DNA from: Verrucomicrobiota bacterium
GTDB taxonomy: Bacteria; Verrucomicrobiota; Verrucomicrobiia; Limisphaerales; UBA1319
NCBI GenBank assembly: GCA_022709905.1
Contig: JAKLHY010000030.1
Location: 25,294 to 89,293 of the forward strand
Reading direction: 5' to 3'
Length of the DNA: 64,000 nt
Part shown: positions 41,129-51,400 of the stretch, one piece after another
Layout of the letters: each line of letters starts with the position of its first letter
How positions within the stretch are numbered: position 1 is the stretch's first letter
Notes under the pieces: generated by a model
What the model was told of the DNA's origin: nothing
What the model saw: the letters and a program-made list of their open reading frames with translations, nothing else
Database searches by the model: none
Position numbers and translations under genes: made by a program

Positions 41129-43615
41129 ATGAGCGACGACGCCTTACATAATTTTACGCCCCGCGCGCAACAGGTCCTTGCCTTGGCCCGAAAAGAGGCC
41201 GATCGACTGAACCATAATTTCCTGGGAACTGAGCATTTATTGCTCGGTCTCATCAAGTTGGGACAGGGTGTCGCAGTCAATGTCCTGCTTCGCATGGGGC
41301 TTGACCTCGAAACCGTCCGATTGGAGGTCGAAAAGAATGTCGGAACAGGCCCGGACTCGAAGGTTATTGGGAATATTCCCTACACACCCCGAGTGAAAAA
41401 GGTTTTGGCCCTGGCCCAGAAAGAAGCCAAAAAGCTAGGGCATACTTACGTCGGAACCGAACACATTTTGTTGGGACTGTTGGTGGAGGGCGACGGAGTA
41501 GCCGCTCGGGTTTTGAAAGACTTGGAAATCGATATTGAGCAGGCAAGGCAGGAGGTCCTGAAGGAGCTCGATCCCAATTACAGCGCCCCCGAAGAACAGC
41601 CGACAGCGGATGCCCCGGAAAAGGAGAAAAAGGGAGAGGTCAAGACACCGGCATTGAAGGCCTTTGGGCGGGATTTGACCGAGATTGCGCGCAAAGGCGA
41701 GATGGATCCCGTCATTGGCCGGCAAAATGAGATCGAACGGGTCATCCAGATTCTGTGCCGTCGCACCAAGAACAATCCGGTTCTCCTGGGCGAGGCCGGC
41801 GTGGGAAAAACCGCTATTGTGGAAGGTTTGGCCCAGGAAATCTCCAAGGGCAACGTTCCGGAACTGCTGCGAGACAAGCGCGTGATTACTCTCGATCTGG
41901 CTCTAATGGTCGCCGGCACGAAATATCGCGGACAGTTTGAGGAACGCATCAAGGCGGTGATGGATGAGATCCGACGGTCCAAGAATGTCATCCTGTTCAT
42001 CGACGAACTCCATACCATCGTCGGAGCAGGCTCCGCCGAAGGCACCATGGATGCCTCCAACATCATCAAGCCGGCGTTGAGTCGCGGCGAGATGCAGTGT
42101 ATTGGCGCCACCACCTTGAATGAATATCGAAAGTACATCGAAAAGGATGCCGCTCTGGAACGCCGGTTCCAGACCGTTAAAGTGGAAGCCCCCTCCCTCG
42201 AAGAAGCCATCCAGATTCTCCGTGGCCTGCGGCCCAAATACGAAGATCACCACAAAGCCGAGGTCACCGACCAGGCGGTCGAAGCCGCTGTCCGATTATC
42301 CGACCGATATATTACCGGCCGCTATCTGCCCGACAAGGCAATCGACGTCATGGATGAAGCCGGATCCCGGGGCCGCATCAAGGCGATGATTCGCCCGCCC
42401 GATGTCAAAGAGCTCGAGGTCGAAATCGAGTCGATCAAAACCCAAAAAGAACGGGCCATCAAAGAACAGGATTTTGAAGGGGCCGCAGCCATGCGGGATA
42501 AGGAAAAACAGGCCAAGGAAAAACTGGAAGCGGTCCTCAAAGCCTGGCGCACCTCCCGTGAGGAAAAACGGGTCAAGGTCGATGAAGAAGACATCATGCT
42601 GGTCGTCGCCAAATGGACCGGAATCCCCGTGGAACGTATCGGTCAGGATGAAGCCGCCCGTCTCCTGAAAATGGAAAAGGACCTCTCCTCGAAGGTCGTG
42701 GGACAAGATGTCGCAGTCACCGCAATATCGAAGGCCCTGAGGCGATCCCGAGCTGACCTCAAGGACCCGAAACGTCCTATCGGCACATTTATGCTGCTGG
42801 GTCCGACCGGCGTCGGCAAAACCCTATTGGCCAAGTCCCTCGCCGAAGCCATGTTTGGCGATTCCAAGTCGCTCGTACAGCTCGATATGAGCGAGTATAT
42901 GGAGAAATTTACCGTCTCGCGGCTCGTTGGATCACCTCCCGGCTATGTGGGTTTCGAAGACGGGGGTCAACTCACCGAACAGGTGCGGCGCAAACCCTAT
43001 TGCGTGGTCTTGTTCGATGAAGTCGAAAAAGCGCATCCTGACGTTTGGAATATTCTCCTTCAGATACTCGAGGAAGGCAAGCTGACGGACAGCATGGGAC
43101 GAGTGGTTGATTTTCGCAACACCATCGTCTTGTTGACATCCAACGTCGGGGCCGAGACGATCCGTCGCCAAACCTCGATCGGCTTCGCTTCGGCCTCTGA
43201 AGAGCACAATTACGAAAAGATGAAAGAGAAACTGATGGAGGAGGCCAAACGGACCTTCAAACCGGAGTTTCTGAATCGTCTGGACGACGTCATTGTGTTC
43301 CGGTCGCTGAACAAGCCCGACTTGATCAAGATTCTTGATCTGGAAATGGCCAAGCTTGAGACCCGTCTGAAATCGAAGAATATGCCATTGGTATTGGACG
43401 AAAAAGCCCGTGATTTCCTCGTCGAAAAAGGTTATGATCCCACGTATGGCGCGCGACCCATGCGACGGGCCGTCGAACGTTATCTCGAAGATCCGCTTGC
43501 GGAAGCCTTGCTGAAAGGGTCCTTGCACCCGAATGAGGCGGTCCAAGTCTCCCTGGAAAACGACAAGCTGGTGTTCACACAGAAAACCGAACCCGCAGGC
43601 GCTCTCTCCGGTTAG
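41129..43615 (+). CDS. clpC: AAA+ unfoldase ClpC
   Basis: ClpC is a Hsp100 unfoldase that delivers substrates to ClpP. The 828-residue protein has two N-terminal Clp_N repeats (NHNFLGTEHLLLGLIK and GHTYVGTEHILLGLL, residues about 1-145), AAA domain 1 with Walker A GEAGVGKT and IDELHTIVGAG, a middle region with a UVR-type helix (EQDFEGAAAMRDKEK), and AAA domain 2 with GPTGVGKTLLAKSLAE and LFDEVEKAHPDVWN. A ClpP-binding IGF-like loop is not obvious; VGSPPGYVGFEDGGQLTE is the conserved D2 pore segment. The start is ATG at 41129. It follows mcsA-mcsB, giving a complete arginine-phosphorylation unfoldase module without its repressor. Confidence 0.96.
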   Translation: MSDDALHNFTPRAQQVLALARKEADRLNHNFLGTEHLLLGLIKLGQGVAVNVLLRMGLDLETVRLEVEKNVGTGPDSKVIGNIPYTPRVKKVLALAQKEAKKLGHTYVGTEHILLGLLVEGDGVAARVLKDLEIDIEQARQEVLKELDPNYSAPEEQPTADAPEKEKKGEVKTPALKAFGRDLTEIARKGEMDPVIGRQNEIERVIQILCRRTKNNPVLLGEAGVGKTAIVEGLAQEISKGNVPELLRDKRVITLDLALMVAGTKYRGQFEERIKAVMDEIRRSKNVILFIDELHTIVGAGSAEGTMDASNIIKPALSRGEMQCIGATTLNEYRKYIEKDAALERRFQTVKVEAPSLEEAIQILRGLRPKYEDHHKAEVTDQAVEAAVRLSDRYITGRYLPDKAIDVMDEAGSRGRIKAMIRPPDVKELEVEIESIKTQKERAIKEQDFEGAAAMRDKEKQAKEKLEAVLKAWRTSREEKRVKVDEEDIMLVVAKWTGIPVERIGQDEAARLLKMEKDLSSKVVGQDVAVTAISKALRRSRADLKDPKRPIGTFMLLGPTGVGKTLLAKSLAEAMFGDSKSLVQLDMSEYMEKFTVSRLVGSPPGYVGFEDGGQLTEQVRRKPYCVVLFDEVEKAHPDVWNILLQILEEGKLTDSMGRVVDFRNTIVLLTSNVGAETIRRQTSIGFASASEEHNYEKMKEKLMEEAKRTFKPEFLNRLDDVIVFRSLNKPDLIKILDLEMAKLETRLKSKNMPLVLDEKARDFLVEKGYDPTYGARPMRRAVERYLEDPLAEALLKGSLHPNEAVQVSLENDKLVFTQKTEPAGALSG

Positions 43616-44037
43616 AATCCTTCCGTCTCCCATCATCGGATCGTCGAAAGATCCCTCGATCTCCTGGCTCCGGAGAATGTTCATCTCCGGACGCTTGAAT
43701 TCACTGGCCTGTGAGTGGCTTGGGATGATATGGTCTGGCCGCCGAAAACACAATTGCTCAGGAAACCAGGATTTTCGGCAGCTTGGCGAGTATGGCCTGG
43801 ATCACCAATCCATATGAGTGGATGCCTCTCGGGGACGGCTTCGGTTTGAAGGCGGAAACGGTGTTAATTGACAACCGCGGCAAGGGATCCAGCACTGATG
43901 AATTTCCCGTGAACAGATCAAGTTTGTTAAATCCAAATCGCACAGCGGATTGGTGGAGAGAGGTTAAGCCTCGGACCGGCGTTTTCGCGGGAGGCTCGAA
44001 ATTCGAAAACCGGCCCGAAGCTCGGCTTCGCTAGATT
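43616..44037. other. 422-bp gap between clpC and the PIN-TRAM gene
   Basis: A perfect 8-bp hairpin TCCGGAGA (43669-43676), loop ATGTTCA, TCTCCGGA (43684-43691) lies 53 bases after the clpC stop without a T-run. A TTGACA near 43868 has no partner -10. A forward frame ending at 44034 could encode about 79 residues but resembles no family. No supported gene or RNA. Confidence 0.4.
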
Positions 44038-45051
44038 ATGTCGCTCTGGTTTATTCGCATCCTGTTCCTGAGCCTGTGCATCGCCGGCGGCTATGCGATC
44101 AGCCAGGTGCAACCCGATTTGATTTCAAGCGGCTGGCGAGGAGTTCTGATCGGATTTGGGCTGGGTGGAGTCCTGGTGGCCATTGACGAAATGCTCAAGG
44201 GATTCTCATTGCGGGCATTTTCCGCGGCATCGTTCGGGCTCATGTTGGGCTGCCTGGTGGCCTGGTTGATCGACCAATCGCAATTGTTTATTTATGCGGA
44301 GGAACGGATTCGCTGGATCATCCGACTGGCCATGTTTCTCGGTTTTGGCTATATCGGCATGCTGCTGGCCATGCGAAGCAACAAGGAAGACTTCTGGCTC
44401 ATCATTCCCTATGTTCGTTTCACACCGCAGAACCAGCCTGATAAGCTCCTGCTCCTGGATACCAGCGCCATCATTGACGGCCGAGTGGCCGATTTATTTG
44501 AATCCAGCTTTGTCGAAGGCATCGTGGTGGTCCCCAGGTTTGTCCTCCGCGAACTTCAGTCAATCGCCGATTCCAACGATCCGATTCGCCGGGCCCGGGG
44601 GCGACGCGGACTCGAAATGCTCACCCGGTTGCAGCGCAGCAAACGGGTGGAGGTCAAAATTCACGAAGGCGACGTGCCGGAGGAAAACACGGTGGACGGC
44701 AAACTGGTGGGACTGGCCCGGCGCCTGGGCGCAACTCTCTATACGAACGACTACAACCTCAGCAAGGTCGCAGAGCTCCATTCGGTCACCTACGTCAACA
44801 TCAACCAGCTTTCTCAGGCCCTGAAACCGGTCATCCTCCCCGGCGAGTTGCTGAACCTCCGCATCGTCCGGGAAGGCAAAGACAAAGGCCAGGGTGTGGG
44901 CTACCTCCCTGATGGCACCATGGTCGTTGTCAACCAAGCCAGCCATATGGTGGGCAATCAGGTGGAAATCCAGGTCATCAGTTTGCTTCAGACCGGGGCG
45001 GGCATCATTGTTTTCGCCGATCTGGCACGGGAAGGCGGCGCCGCCGCTTGA
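44038..45051 (+). CDS. Membrane-anchored PIN and TRAM domain protein (YacL-like)
   Basis: The 337-residue protein has three to four N-terminal transmembrane helices (to about residue 110), followed by a PIN nuclease domain with the acidic site residues in LLLDTSAIIDGRVADL, FVLRELQSIAD and TVDGKLVGLARRLGATLYTNDYN, and a C-terminal TRAM domain (LRIVREGKDKGQGVGYLPDG). This is the YacL architecture known from Firmicutes and others. The enzyme is presumed to be an RNase at the membrane; its target is unknown. Confidence 0.9.
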   Translation: MSLWFIRILFLSLCIAGGYAISQVQPDLISSGWRGVLIGFGLGGVLVAIDEMLKGFSLRAFSAASFGLMLGCLVAWLIDQSQLFIYAEERIRWIIRLAMFLGFGYIGMLLAMRSNKEDFWLIIPYVRFTPQNQPDKLLLLDTSAIIDGRVADLFESSFVEGIVVVPRFVLRELQSIADSNDPIRRARGRRGLEMLTRLQRSKRVEVKIHEGDVPEENTVDGKLVGLARRLGATLYTNDYNLSKVAELHSVTYVNINQLSQALKPVILPGELLNLRIVREGKDKGQGVGYLPDGTMVVVNQASHMVGNQVEIQVISLLQTGAGIIVFADLAREGGAAA

Positions 45052-45082
45052 CTTTAACTGGCTCCTGACGCAACTTCGCCCC

Positions 45083-45307
45083 ATGTCTTGGCACACGGTT
45101 TGGCGTTCTTTTAGTCCTGCGGAAGCTCAACTGATCCGATCGCGGCTTGAGGCGGCGGGTTTCCTCGTTCACGTGGCCAACGAGTTGTCAGCATTGAGCG
45201 TCGATGGTTACGCAATGGCCGTCGGTGGTATTGAAGTTCAGGTTCCGGAGGAAAGCGCGTCCGCGGCACGCGAACTTCTTACAGCCCCCTCGGACTGCGG
45301 ATCGTAA
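45083..45307 (+). CDS. Small DUF2007 (putative signal-transducing) protein
   Basis: A 74-residue protein with the DUF2007 pattern WHTVWRSFSPAEAQLIRSRL, EAAGFLVHVANE and a middle GGIEVQVPEESASAARELL. DUF2007 proteins are small ferredoxin-like folds resembling the C-terminal part of PII-type sensors, with unresolved function. The ATG at 45083 follows the PIN-TRAM stop by 31 bases. It is usually found alone or near metabolic genes. Confidence 0.8.
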   Translation: MSWHTVWRSFSPAEAQLIRSRLEAAGFLVHVANELSALSVDGYAMAVGGIEVQVPEESASAARELLTAPSDCGS

Positions 45308-45357
45308 ACTATGCCCGGATCCTCCCAGCTTGGCTGATCCACCAACGATTCTATTTC

Positions 45358-46734
45358 ATGACGCAATCCAAGTCTCTTTTATCCCGCATCAAGCAACAAT
45401 TGCCCGCCAATGAGTTTTTCCTAGATCCGGCGGTCTGCAACCAATACGCGACCGACAAATGGATGGCCTCCCATCTGCCGGATGCGGTGGCCCTGCCGCG
45501 GTCGGCGACCACCCTCAGTGCAATCCTACGACTGGCCCACCAACACCATATCCCCGTCACCCCCCGGGGAGCCGGACACGGCTATGTCGGAGGCTGCGTC
45601 CCGGTGCGCGGTGGAATCGTAATCTCGGTGGAACGTATGCGGCGAATCCGCGAAATCCACCCTCGAGATTTCGTTGCCGTCGTGGAAGCCGGCGTGATTA
45701 CCGAAAAACTGCAATCTGCCGTCGAGAAACGAGGTTTGTTCTACCCCCCAGATCCCGCCAGCCGCGCCGACTCCTCGATCAGCGGCAATATCGCCACCAA
45801 TGCCGGAGGTCCTCGCTGCCTCAAATACGGTGTGACACGAGATTATGTGCTGGGATTGCAGGTCGCATTGGCGGACGGCACTTTGGTGCGACTGGGCAGC
45901 CGGACCCATAAAAACAAGACGGGCTTCGATCTGGCCCGGCTCTTTGTCGGATCCGAAGGCTTGCTCGGAATCATCACCGAGGCCACCCTCAAGTTGATTC
46001 CCTTGCCCCCCCAAAGGGCCGCCCTCTCCGTCGGCTACGATCAGACCTCCACAGCAGCCCAGGCGATCGAGTCCATTTTTGCGGCGGGTTTTCTGCCCTG
46101 CGCGTTGGAAATCGCGGACGAGTTCACCCTCCAGGCCGCCCAAAAATATACAGGCAATCCCATGCTGGCCGGGTGCAAGGCCCACCTGATCGTGGAAATG
46201 GATGGCCAGCAGTCCTCAGTTCGCTCCGAAACCAAAGCGGTCGAGACCCTCGTGCGCCGGCTCAACCCTCGCTTTGTCCGCCGCGCTCTGGGGGCGGCCG
46301 AATGCGAAAAAATCTGGGAGTTGCGGCGCGTTTTTTCGACCTCACTCAAATCGACCGGACTGACCAAGATGAACGAGGATGTCACGGTGCCCCGCGGGCG
46401 TTTGGAAGACCTGCTGCGTTTCGCGGCTCGTCTGCAAAAGCGCCATCGCCTGCCCATCGCCTGTTTTGGACATGCCGGCGACGGCAATATCCACGTCAAT
46501 GTCATGCTCGACGAATCGCAGGATGGCTTCGCCGCCCGGCGCGATGCCGCCCTCAATGAGCTGTTTGCCCAGGTTCTGGCCTGGGGCGGGGTCCTGACCG
46601 GCGAACATGGCATTGGATTGGCCAAAAAACCGTGGTGGAACCAGGCGGTGCCGGCAGAAGTCCGCCAACTCCACCAGACGATAAAACGCGCTTTGGATCC
46701 TCGGGGAATCCTCAATCCAGGCAAGTTTGTCTGA
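45358..46734 (+). CDS. FAD-linked oxidase, glycolate oxidase GlcD / D-lactate dehydrogenase type
   Basis: The 458-residue flavoprotein has the FAD-binding PCMH/FAD_binding_4 domain (HIPVTPRGAGHGYVGGCVPV, then ADSSISGNIATNAGGPRCLKYG and SEGLLGIITEATLKLIP) and the FAD-oxidase C domain (IACFGHAGDGNIHVNVM and GGVLTGEHGIGLAKKPW). These are the marks of GlcD, D-lactate dehydrogenase and related 2-hydroxyacid oxidases. No glcE or glcF is adjacent, so the electron acceptor and substrate remain open. The last 23 bases overlap a truncated gene on the other strand. Confidence 0.9.
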   Translation: MTQSKSLLSRIKQQLPANEFFLDPAVCNQYATDKWMASHLPDAVALPRSATTLSAILRLAHQHHIPVTPRGAGHGYVGGCVPVRGGIVISVERMRRIREIHPRDFVAVVEAGVITEKLQSAVEKRGLFYPPDPASRADSSISGNIATNAGGPRCLKYGVTRDYVLGLQVALADGTLVRLGSRTHKNKTGFDLARLFVGSEGLLGIITEATLKLIPLPPQRAALSVGYDQTSTAAQAIESIFAAGFLPCALEIADEFTLQAAQKYTGNPMLAGCKAHLIVEMDGQQSSVRSETKAVETLVRRLNPRFVRRALGAAECEKIWELRRVFSTSLKSTGLTKMNEDVTVPRGRLEDLLRFAARLQKRHRLPIACFGHAGDGNIHVNVMLDESQDGFAARRDAALNELFAQVLAWGGVLTGEHGIGLAKKPWWNQAVPAEVRQLHQTIKRALDPRGILNPGKFV

Positions 46735-47314
46735 CCCGCTCGCGGGGGTTTTTGGCCGGGTCCGGATCCCAGGTGCCTGTGCCCTCCGGAAAGCTCTTCG
46801 GGTACCACTGTTGGGGGTCCATGTCGGACCAGAACACCTCGATTCCCCGCTGAGCCAGAGGTCTCATGACACTGAGATGCGGTTCCTTGTAGGTGCCGTC
46901 CGGGGCGGTCCAGTTGACGCTGGCGCAAATGGGGCTAGACCGATTGCCATAATAAATTTCCAGAATGGTGGAGCCGAGGAGGATTCGCGGCGTGCAGATG
47001 CTCTCCCCCGGATGCAACATGCAATGGACATGCTGCTGTCCGGCTTGGGCGGTCAGCGTCCCGCAAGCCGATCGCTGGAATCGCACCTCCCATTGACTGG
47101 ACCAGCCAATGGCCATCGCCACCCCACCGTCACCCCAGGCCAGGTTGAAGAATGGCATGTGGCCGTCCGACGACCGCCCGCCAATGGACGCGAAGACTAG
47201 TTCATTGCTGCCCGGCGCCATCACATCCTCAACCGGCGCGAAACTCTTCCAGGAGTTCTTTTCACCCACTGTGTGATGGACCACGACCTTCGCCTGCGGC
47301 GCGGCCTTGAACAT
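46712..47314 (-). pseudogene. Truncated alpha-galactosidase-like (GH36/GH-D clan) protein
   Basis: The 200-residue frame resembles the N-terminal beta domain and the beginning of the catalytic barrel of GH36-type alpha-galactosidases: FFNLAWGDGGVAMAIGWSSQ, HPGESICTPRILLGS and then RGIEVFWSDMDPQQWYP, which corresponds to the early barrel segment usually read as W(I)DAGW. The sequence then stops, so the catalytic aspartates and most of the barrel are missing. The last codons are antisense to the end of the oxidase gene. It has an excellent promoter just upstream. Deletion of the 3' part is the likely origin; a functional short protein is not excluded. Confidence 0.6.
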
Positions 47315-47326
47315 GAGTCAGAACCG

Positions 47327-47355
47327 AGTATATTTTTAACTAAGTACTATGTCAA
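47327..47355 (-). promoter_or_regulatory. Strong consensus promoter before the truncated alpha-galactosidase
   Basis: On the minus strand TTGACA (complement of 47350-47355), 17 bases and TATACT (complement of 47327-47332), with the ATG 12 bases after the -10. This is the best sigma-70 match in the window. Confidence 0.5.
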
Positions 47356-47394
47356 GGAATTATATTTCTGCCTGAACCGCTGATGAAACGATTT

Positions 47395-47446
47395 GGTGTT
47401 CATTTGCGGTTCGGTTTTTTCGGAACATCTTATAGGCGGTTTTGGG
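47395..47446 (+). repeat. Dispersed repeat copy 1
   Basis: GGTGTTCATTTGCGGTTCGG and the following 30 bases match 53081-53132 at most positions, including TTTTTCGGA, CATC and TGCGGTTTTTG-like blocks. This explains the beginning of the open frame at 47383 as repeat rather than coding sequence. Confidence 0.6.
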
Positions 47447-47571
47447 CCTCGGGTTCCTCGCTTGACCTGAGCATGGTTTTCCGTCAAATTCGAATCATAT
47501 TCGTGGCTATTGGGAAGGCGAATCTTGAAGGGGATTATTCCGTTCGCACGGGTCGGGTCGAGCAGTTCCGC

Positions 47572-48444
47572 GTGTTAAAACAACCCATTTCTTTTGTGGA
47601 GATCAAAAAGGCCATTATTACGGCTGCTGGCAAAAACCAGCGGACCCTTCCGCTGCAAACCCTCGTCGATCGCGATGGAGTCGCCAAATCGGCCTTAACC
47701 ATCCTGATCGAGGAACTCGTGGCAGCCGGAATTGAGGAAATCTGCGCGGTCGTCTGTTCCGGCGACCAGACCGCCTTTGCAGCAGCCGCCGGAATCCATG
47801 CCGGCCGGCTTCATTTCGTCGAACAACAGGAATCACTGGGATTTGGGCATGCCGTGGCCTGCGGCCGTAGTTTTGTCGGGGCTTCGCCCTTTCTTTTGCT
47901 TGTGGGCGATCATCTTTATGTCAGCCGCGGCAATCGCAATTGCGCCCAACAACTTGTCGAGGCCGCCCGGCAAGAAACCGCCACCGTTTCAGCGGTCCAG
48001 GCCACTCATGAAAGCAAACTCCCCTATTTCGGGACTGTCGGCGGACAATTGGTTGCAGGCCGAAGAGGAGTCTACCGGGTCGAACAAGTCGTGGAAAAAC
48101 CCACCCCCACAGAAGCCGAACAACGATTGGTCGTCCCGGGACTGCGACATGGCTATTACCTCTGCTTTTTTGGAATGCACGCCGCTTCTCCCCTGCTCAT
48201 GGAGATTCTGGGCAGACTGCTGGCAACCACAGATAATCCCAAGAGCGTCAGTCTGTCGCACGCGCTGAACCACCTCGCTCAAAAGGAACGTTATCTGGCC
48301 GTCGAACTCGAGGGCCGACGCTATGATATCGGCGCCAAGTATGGACTTCTGACCGCACAGCTGGCGCTCGCCATGGAAGGCCAGGACCGGGATGAAGTCC
48401 TCTCCGGATTGGTTGAATTGCTCGCTTGGCGGCACCGCGAATAA
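47572..48444 (+). CDS. GalU/sugar-phosphate nucleotidyltransferase
   Basis: The protein of about 290 residues has the nucleotidyltransferase start VEIKKAIITAAGKNQRTLPL with the Gly/Arg loop in altered form, FVEQQESLGFGHAVACGRSF and LLLVGDHLY (the metal-binding Asp), then YRVEQVVEKPTP. It resembles UTP--glucose-1-phosphate uridylyltransferase. The frame is open from 47383, but its first part is a dispersed repeat, so a start at GTG 47572 or 47596 is preferred. The loop reads AAGKNQRTLPLQTLVDRDG instead of AAGxGTRxLPxTK, so the sugar or nucleotide may differ. It ends 27 bases before the kinase/pyrophosphorylase fusion gene. Confidence 0.75.
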   Translation: MLKQPISFVEIKKAIITAAGKNQRTLPLQTLVDRDGVAKSALTILIEELVAAGIEEICAVVCSGDQTAFAAAAGIHAGRLHFVEQQESLGFGHAVACGRSFVGASPFLLLVGDHLYVSRGNRNCAQQLVEAARQETATVSAVQATHESKLPYFGTVGGQLVAGRRGVYRVEQVVEKPTPTEAEQRLVVPGLRHGYYLCFFGMHAASPLLMEILGRLLATTDNPKSVSLSHALNHLAQKERYLAVELEGRRYDIGAKYGLLTAQLALAMEGQDRDEVLSGLVELLAWRHRE

Positions 48445-48471
48445 TCCGTTCCCACGTCTCTCCTCTTCCTC

Positions 48472-51400
48472 ATGAGTTCAGCCCTGACTTCCATCATTAC
48501 CGCCAGCGACCCGAACCACAGGAACCAATGTTTGGACACATACTGCTCCGCAGCATCCCTGGAACAGCTGCTGGAGGAGTGCCAGGCCTTGGAGAAATTC
48601 CGGCACCAAAGCGAAAACCTGTACGAGCGGGTCAGGGCACTGTTCTTCCTTTATGCCATTCATCGATTTCATTTGTCCAGCAAAGCCGGCCTTTCCCAAC
48701 AGGGACGAATCCCGTTTTCAGGCTATACCCACCTGCTGCAACGCCGCTTTACCGAAGCCATCGGAGTCTTCCTCAGGCTTCAGTCAACTGAGGGTCCCAG
48801 CGATGCCCTCTCGAGCGCCCTCGCGGCTGCCTACTATCGATTGGGCATCCAAACCCTCGCCGACCAGGTGCGGCGCAGCGTACGCTCGGCCCGGGGAAAC
48901 CAGTGGATGTTTCGCATGGGGCATCCCGCCGATCACCCCCTCCGCCTTCGACCTGAACTGCTGAATCGCAACCCGAACGATCTCACCTATCCCGTTCTCC
49001 GGGAACGCACCCCGGTGCGGATGGATCTCACGCACAGTGCCTGGAGTGACATTTTCTTCCTGGGCATGGATTTCCCTGAGGGCGCACGAGTCCTGAACAT
49101 CTCGATTGATCTGGGGATTCACGGGCGCGACACGGTCCCCGGACCGCCCGTGGAAGCCTTCTTCCGTGTGATTGACGAACCGCTTCTGCGGTTGACCAGC
49201 GTGGACTTGGGGGCCTCGGCTGACATCATCAAATTGGACGAGGTCTTCGACTTTGCGCGAGACTACCTCGGATTGCTTAAGGCAGCGCTGATCGCCGCAG
49301 GGATTATTCCTCCTGGCGTGGAAGGATCGGGCCAGAAACTGGCCGACTTGCTTGCCCAACTGGTTGGCCCCGGTTTGGGGCTGGAGGTGGTCAGCAACGT
49401 CAACAACATCCCCAAAGGATCGCGGCTCGCCGTTTCCACCAGCCTTTTGGCCTGCCTGATCTCCGTATGCATGCGAGCCACCGGACAAACCTGTTCCCTC
49501 ACTGGCAGCCTGAATGAGGGAGAACGACGGATCGTGGCGGCCCGAGCCATCCTTGGAGAATGGCTCGGAGGCTCCGGTGGAGGATGGCAAGATTCTGGCG
49601 GAGTGTGGCCGGGCATTAAACTCATTCAAGGCGTCACCGCCCACGAGGGAGATCCTGAGTTCGGAATCAGCCGGGGATGCCTGCTCCCCAGCCACCAGAT
49701 CCTCGACTCGGATTATGTCTCGCCCGGCATGCGCCAAAAACTGCAGGAGAGCCTGGTCCTTGTCCATGGCGGCATGGCGCAGAATGTCGGGCCCATCCTG
49801 GAAATGGTCACCGAAAAGTATTTGCTGCGCTCCTCCGCGGAATGGCACGGTCGCCGCGAAGCCATGCGCATTCTGGATGATGTCCTCTTCGCGCTCAAAC
49901 AGGAGGACGTCCGGCAGTTGGGCAGAGTGACGACCCGAAACTTTCGGGGCCCGATTCAAGCGATCATCCCTTGGGCCAGCAACGAATTCACCGAAACGGT
50001 CATTGAGCGCGTGGAAAAGGAGTTCGGCCCTGATTTCTGGGGTTTTTGGATGCTCGGGGGCATGTCGGGGGGAGGGATGGGGTTTATCTTTGAACCGTCC
50101 CGAAGAACCGAAGCCCAAAAAAAGGTCCAGGCGATCCTGTCGCAAGCCAAACGGGAACGAGAATCCGCATTGCCGTTTGCGATGGAACCGGTGGTCTACG
50201 ATTTCGCAATCAACGAACGGGGCACATCGGCCGAGTGCCTCACCGGAACAGATGCCCTCCTGCCTCCTGGTTATTATGCGCTGCTGGCCCCCTCTCTGAT
50301 CCGCATGGACCAGCAACGGCTTCCAGCTGCCCGGCGAGCCGAGCTCGATGTTTTTGCCGAGGCGTGTCGAAACCAGCCCGCTTTGCGCGGAATGGTCCAA
50401 GCCTTGTTCGACCGGTTACTGCCTCGTTTTAAGGTCGAAACCACAAAAGGCAACACCCTCGAGGACCTGCTCCAAACCCATGGCTTCGATCCGATCGAAC
50501 ATGAGCAAATCCGGACAGACCTGATCCATGGGCGCATTGGCCTCGCCCAGAATCGCCTGCCCGCAACGACACAGATCGAGGACGTCCATCCGACCGATAT
50601 CATCGATCTCCGGGAGCACGGATTGGCTCCGGATATGCAGCTTGAATTCGAGCGGTTGGGCCTTGAGGCACTTCGGGCAGGCGGCGTTGCAGTGGTCAGC
50701 TTGGCGGCGGGCGCGGGCAGCCGATGGACCCAGGGCGCCGGCGTCGTCAAGGCCCTGCATCCCTTCTGCAAACTGGCAGGTAAACATCGAACCTTCCTTG
50801 AAGTCCACCTGGCCAAAAGCCGTCGCATCGGCAGCCAGTGCGGCACGGGGTTGCCCCATCTGGTCACCACCAGTTACCTGACCCATGAACCCGTGGCCGA
50901 ATGCCTGGCCCGCCATAACCATTACAACTACCCGGAACCTGTGCTGCTCTCCCCGGGCCGCACGGTGGGACTTCGATTGATCCCCACTCTCCGCGATCTG
51001 CAATTTGCCTGGCAGGAAATGCCCCAGCAATTGTTGGATGATCAAGCCCAGAAAGTCCGCGACAGCCTCAGAGCCGCCTTGATGGATTGGGCTCGGCAAC
51101 ACGGTGAAGGCGCCGATTACAGGGACAACCTGCCAACCCAATGCCTGCATCCGGTCGGACATTGGTACGAAGTGCCCAACCTGTTCCGAAACGGCGTCCT
51201 CGCTCGACTCCTGAGAGAACGCCCCCAACTCAAGCACCTGCTGCTCCATAACATCGACACTGTGGGCACCGACGCGGCCCCCTTGATGCTGGGCGCCCAT
51301 ATCCATGCGGACGCCTGCCTGTCCTTTGAGGTGATTTCTCGCCGCCTCGAAGACCGCGGTGGTGGTCTCGCCAGAGTCAATGGCCAAGTCCGTCTGGTCG

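Noticed and set aside
43783..44034. Forward frame of about 80 codons just before the PIN-TRAM gene
   Set aside because: Needs a TTG start, has no Shine-Dalgarno and no family resemblance; kept as an intergenic note.
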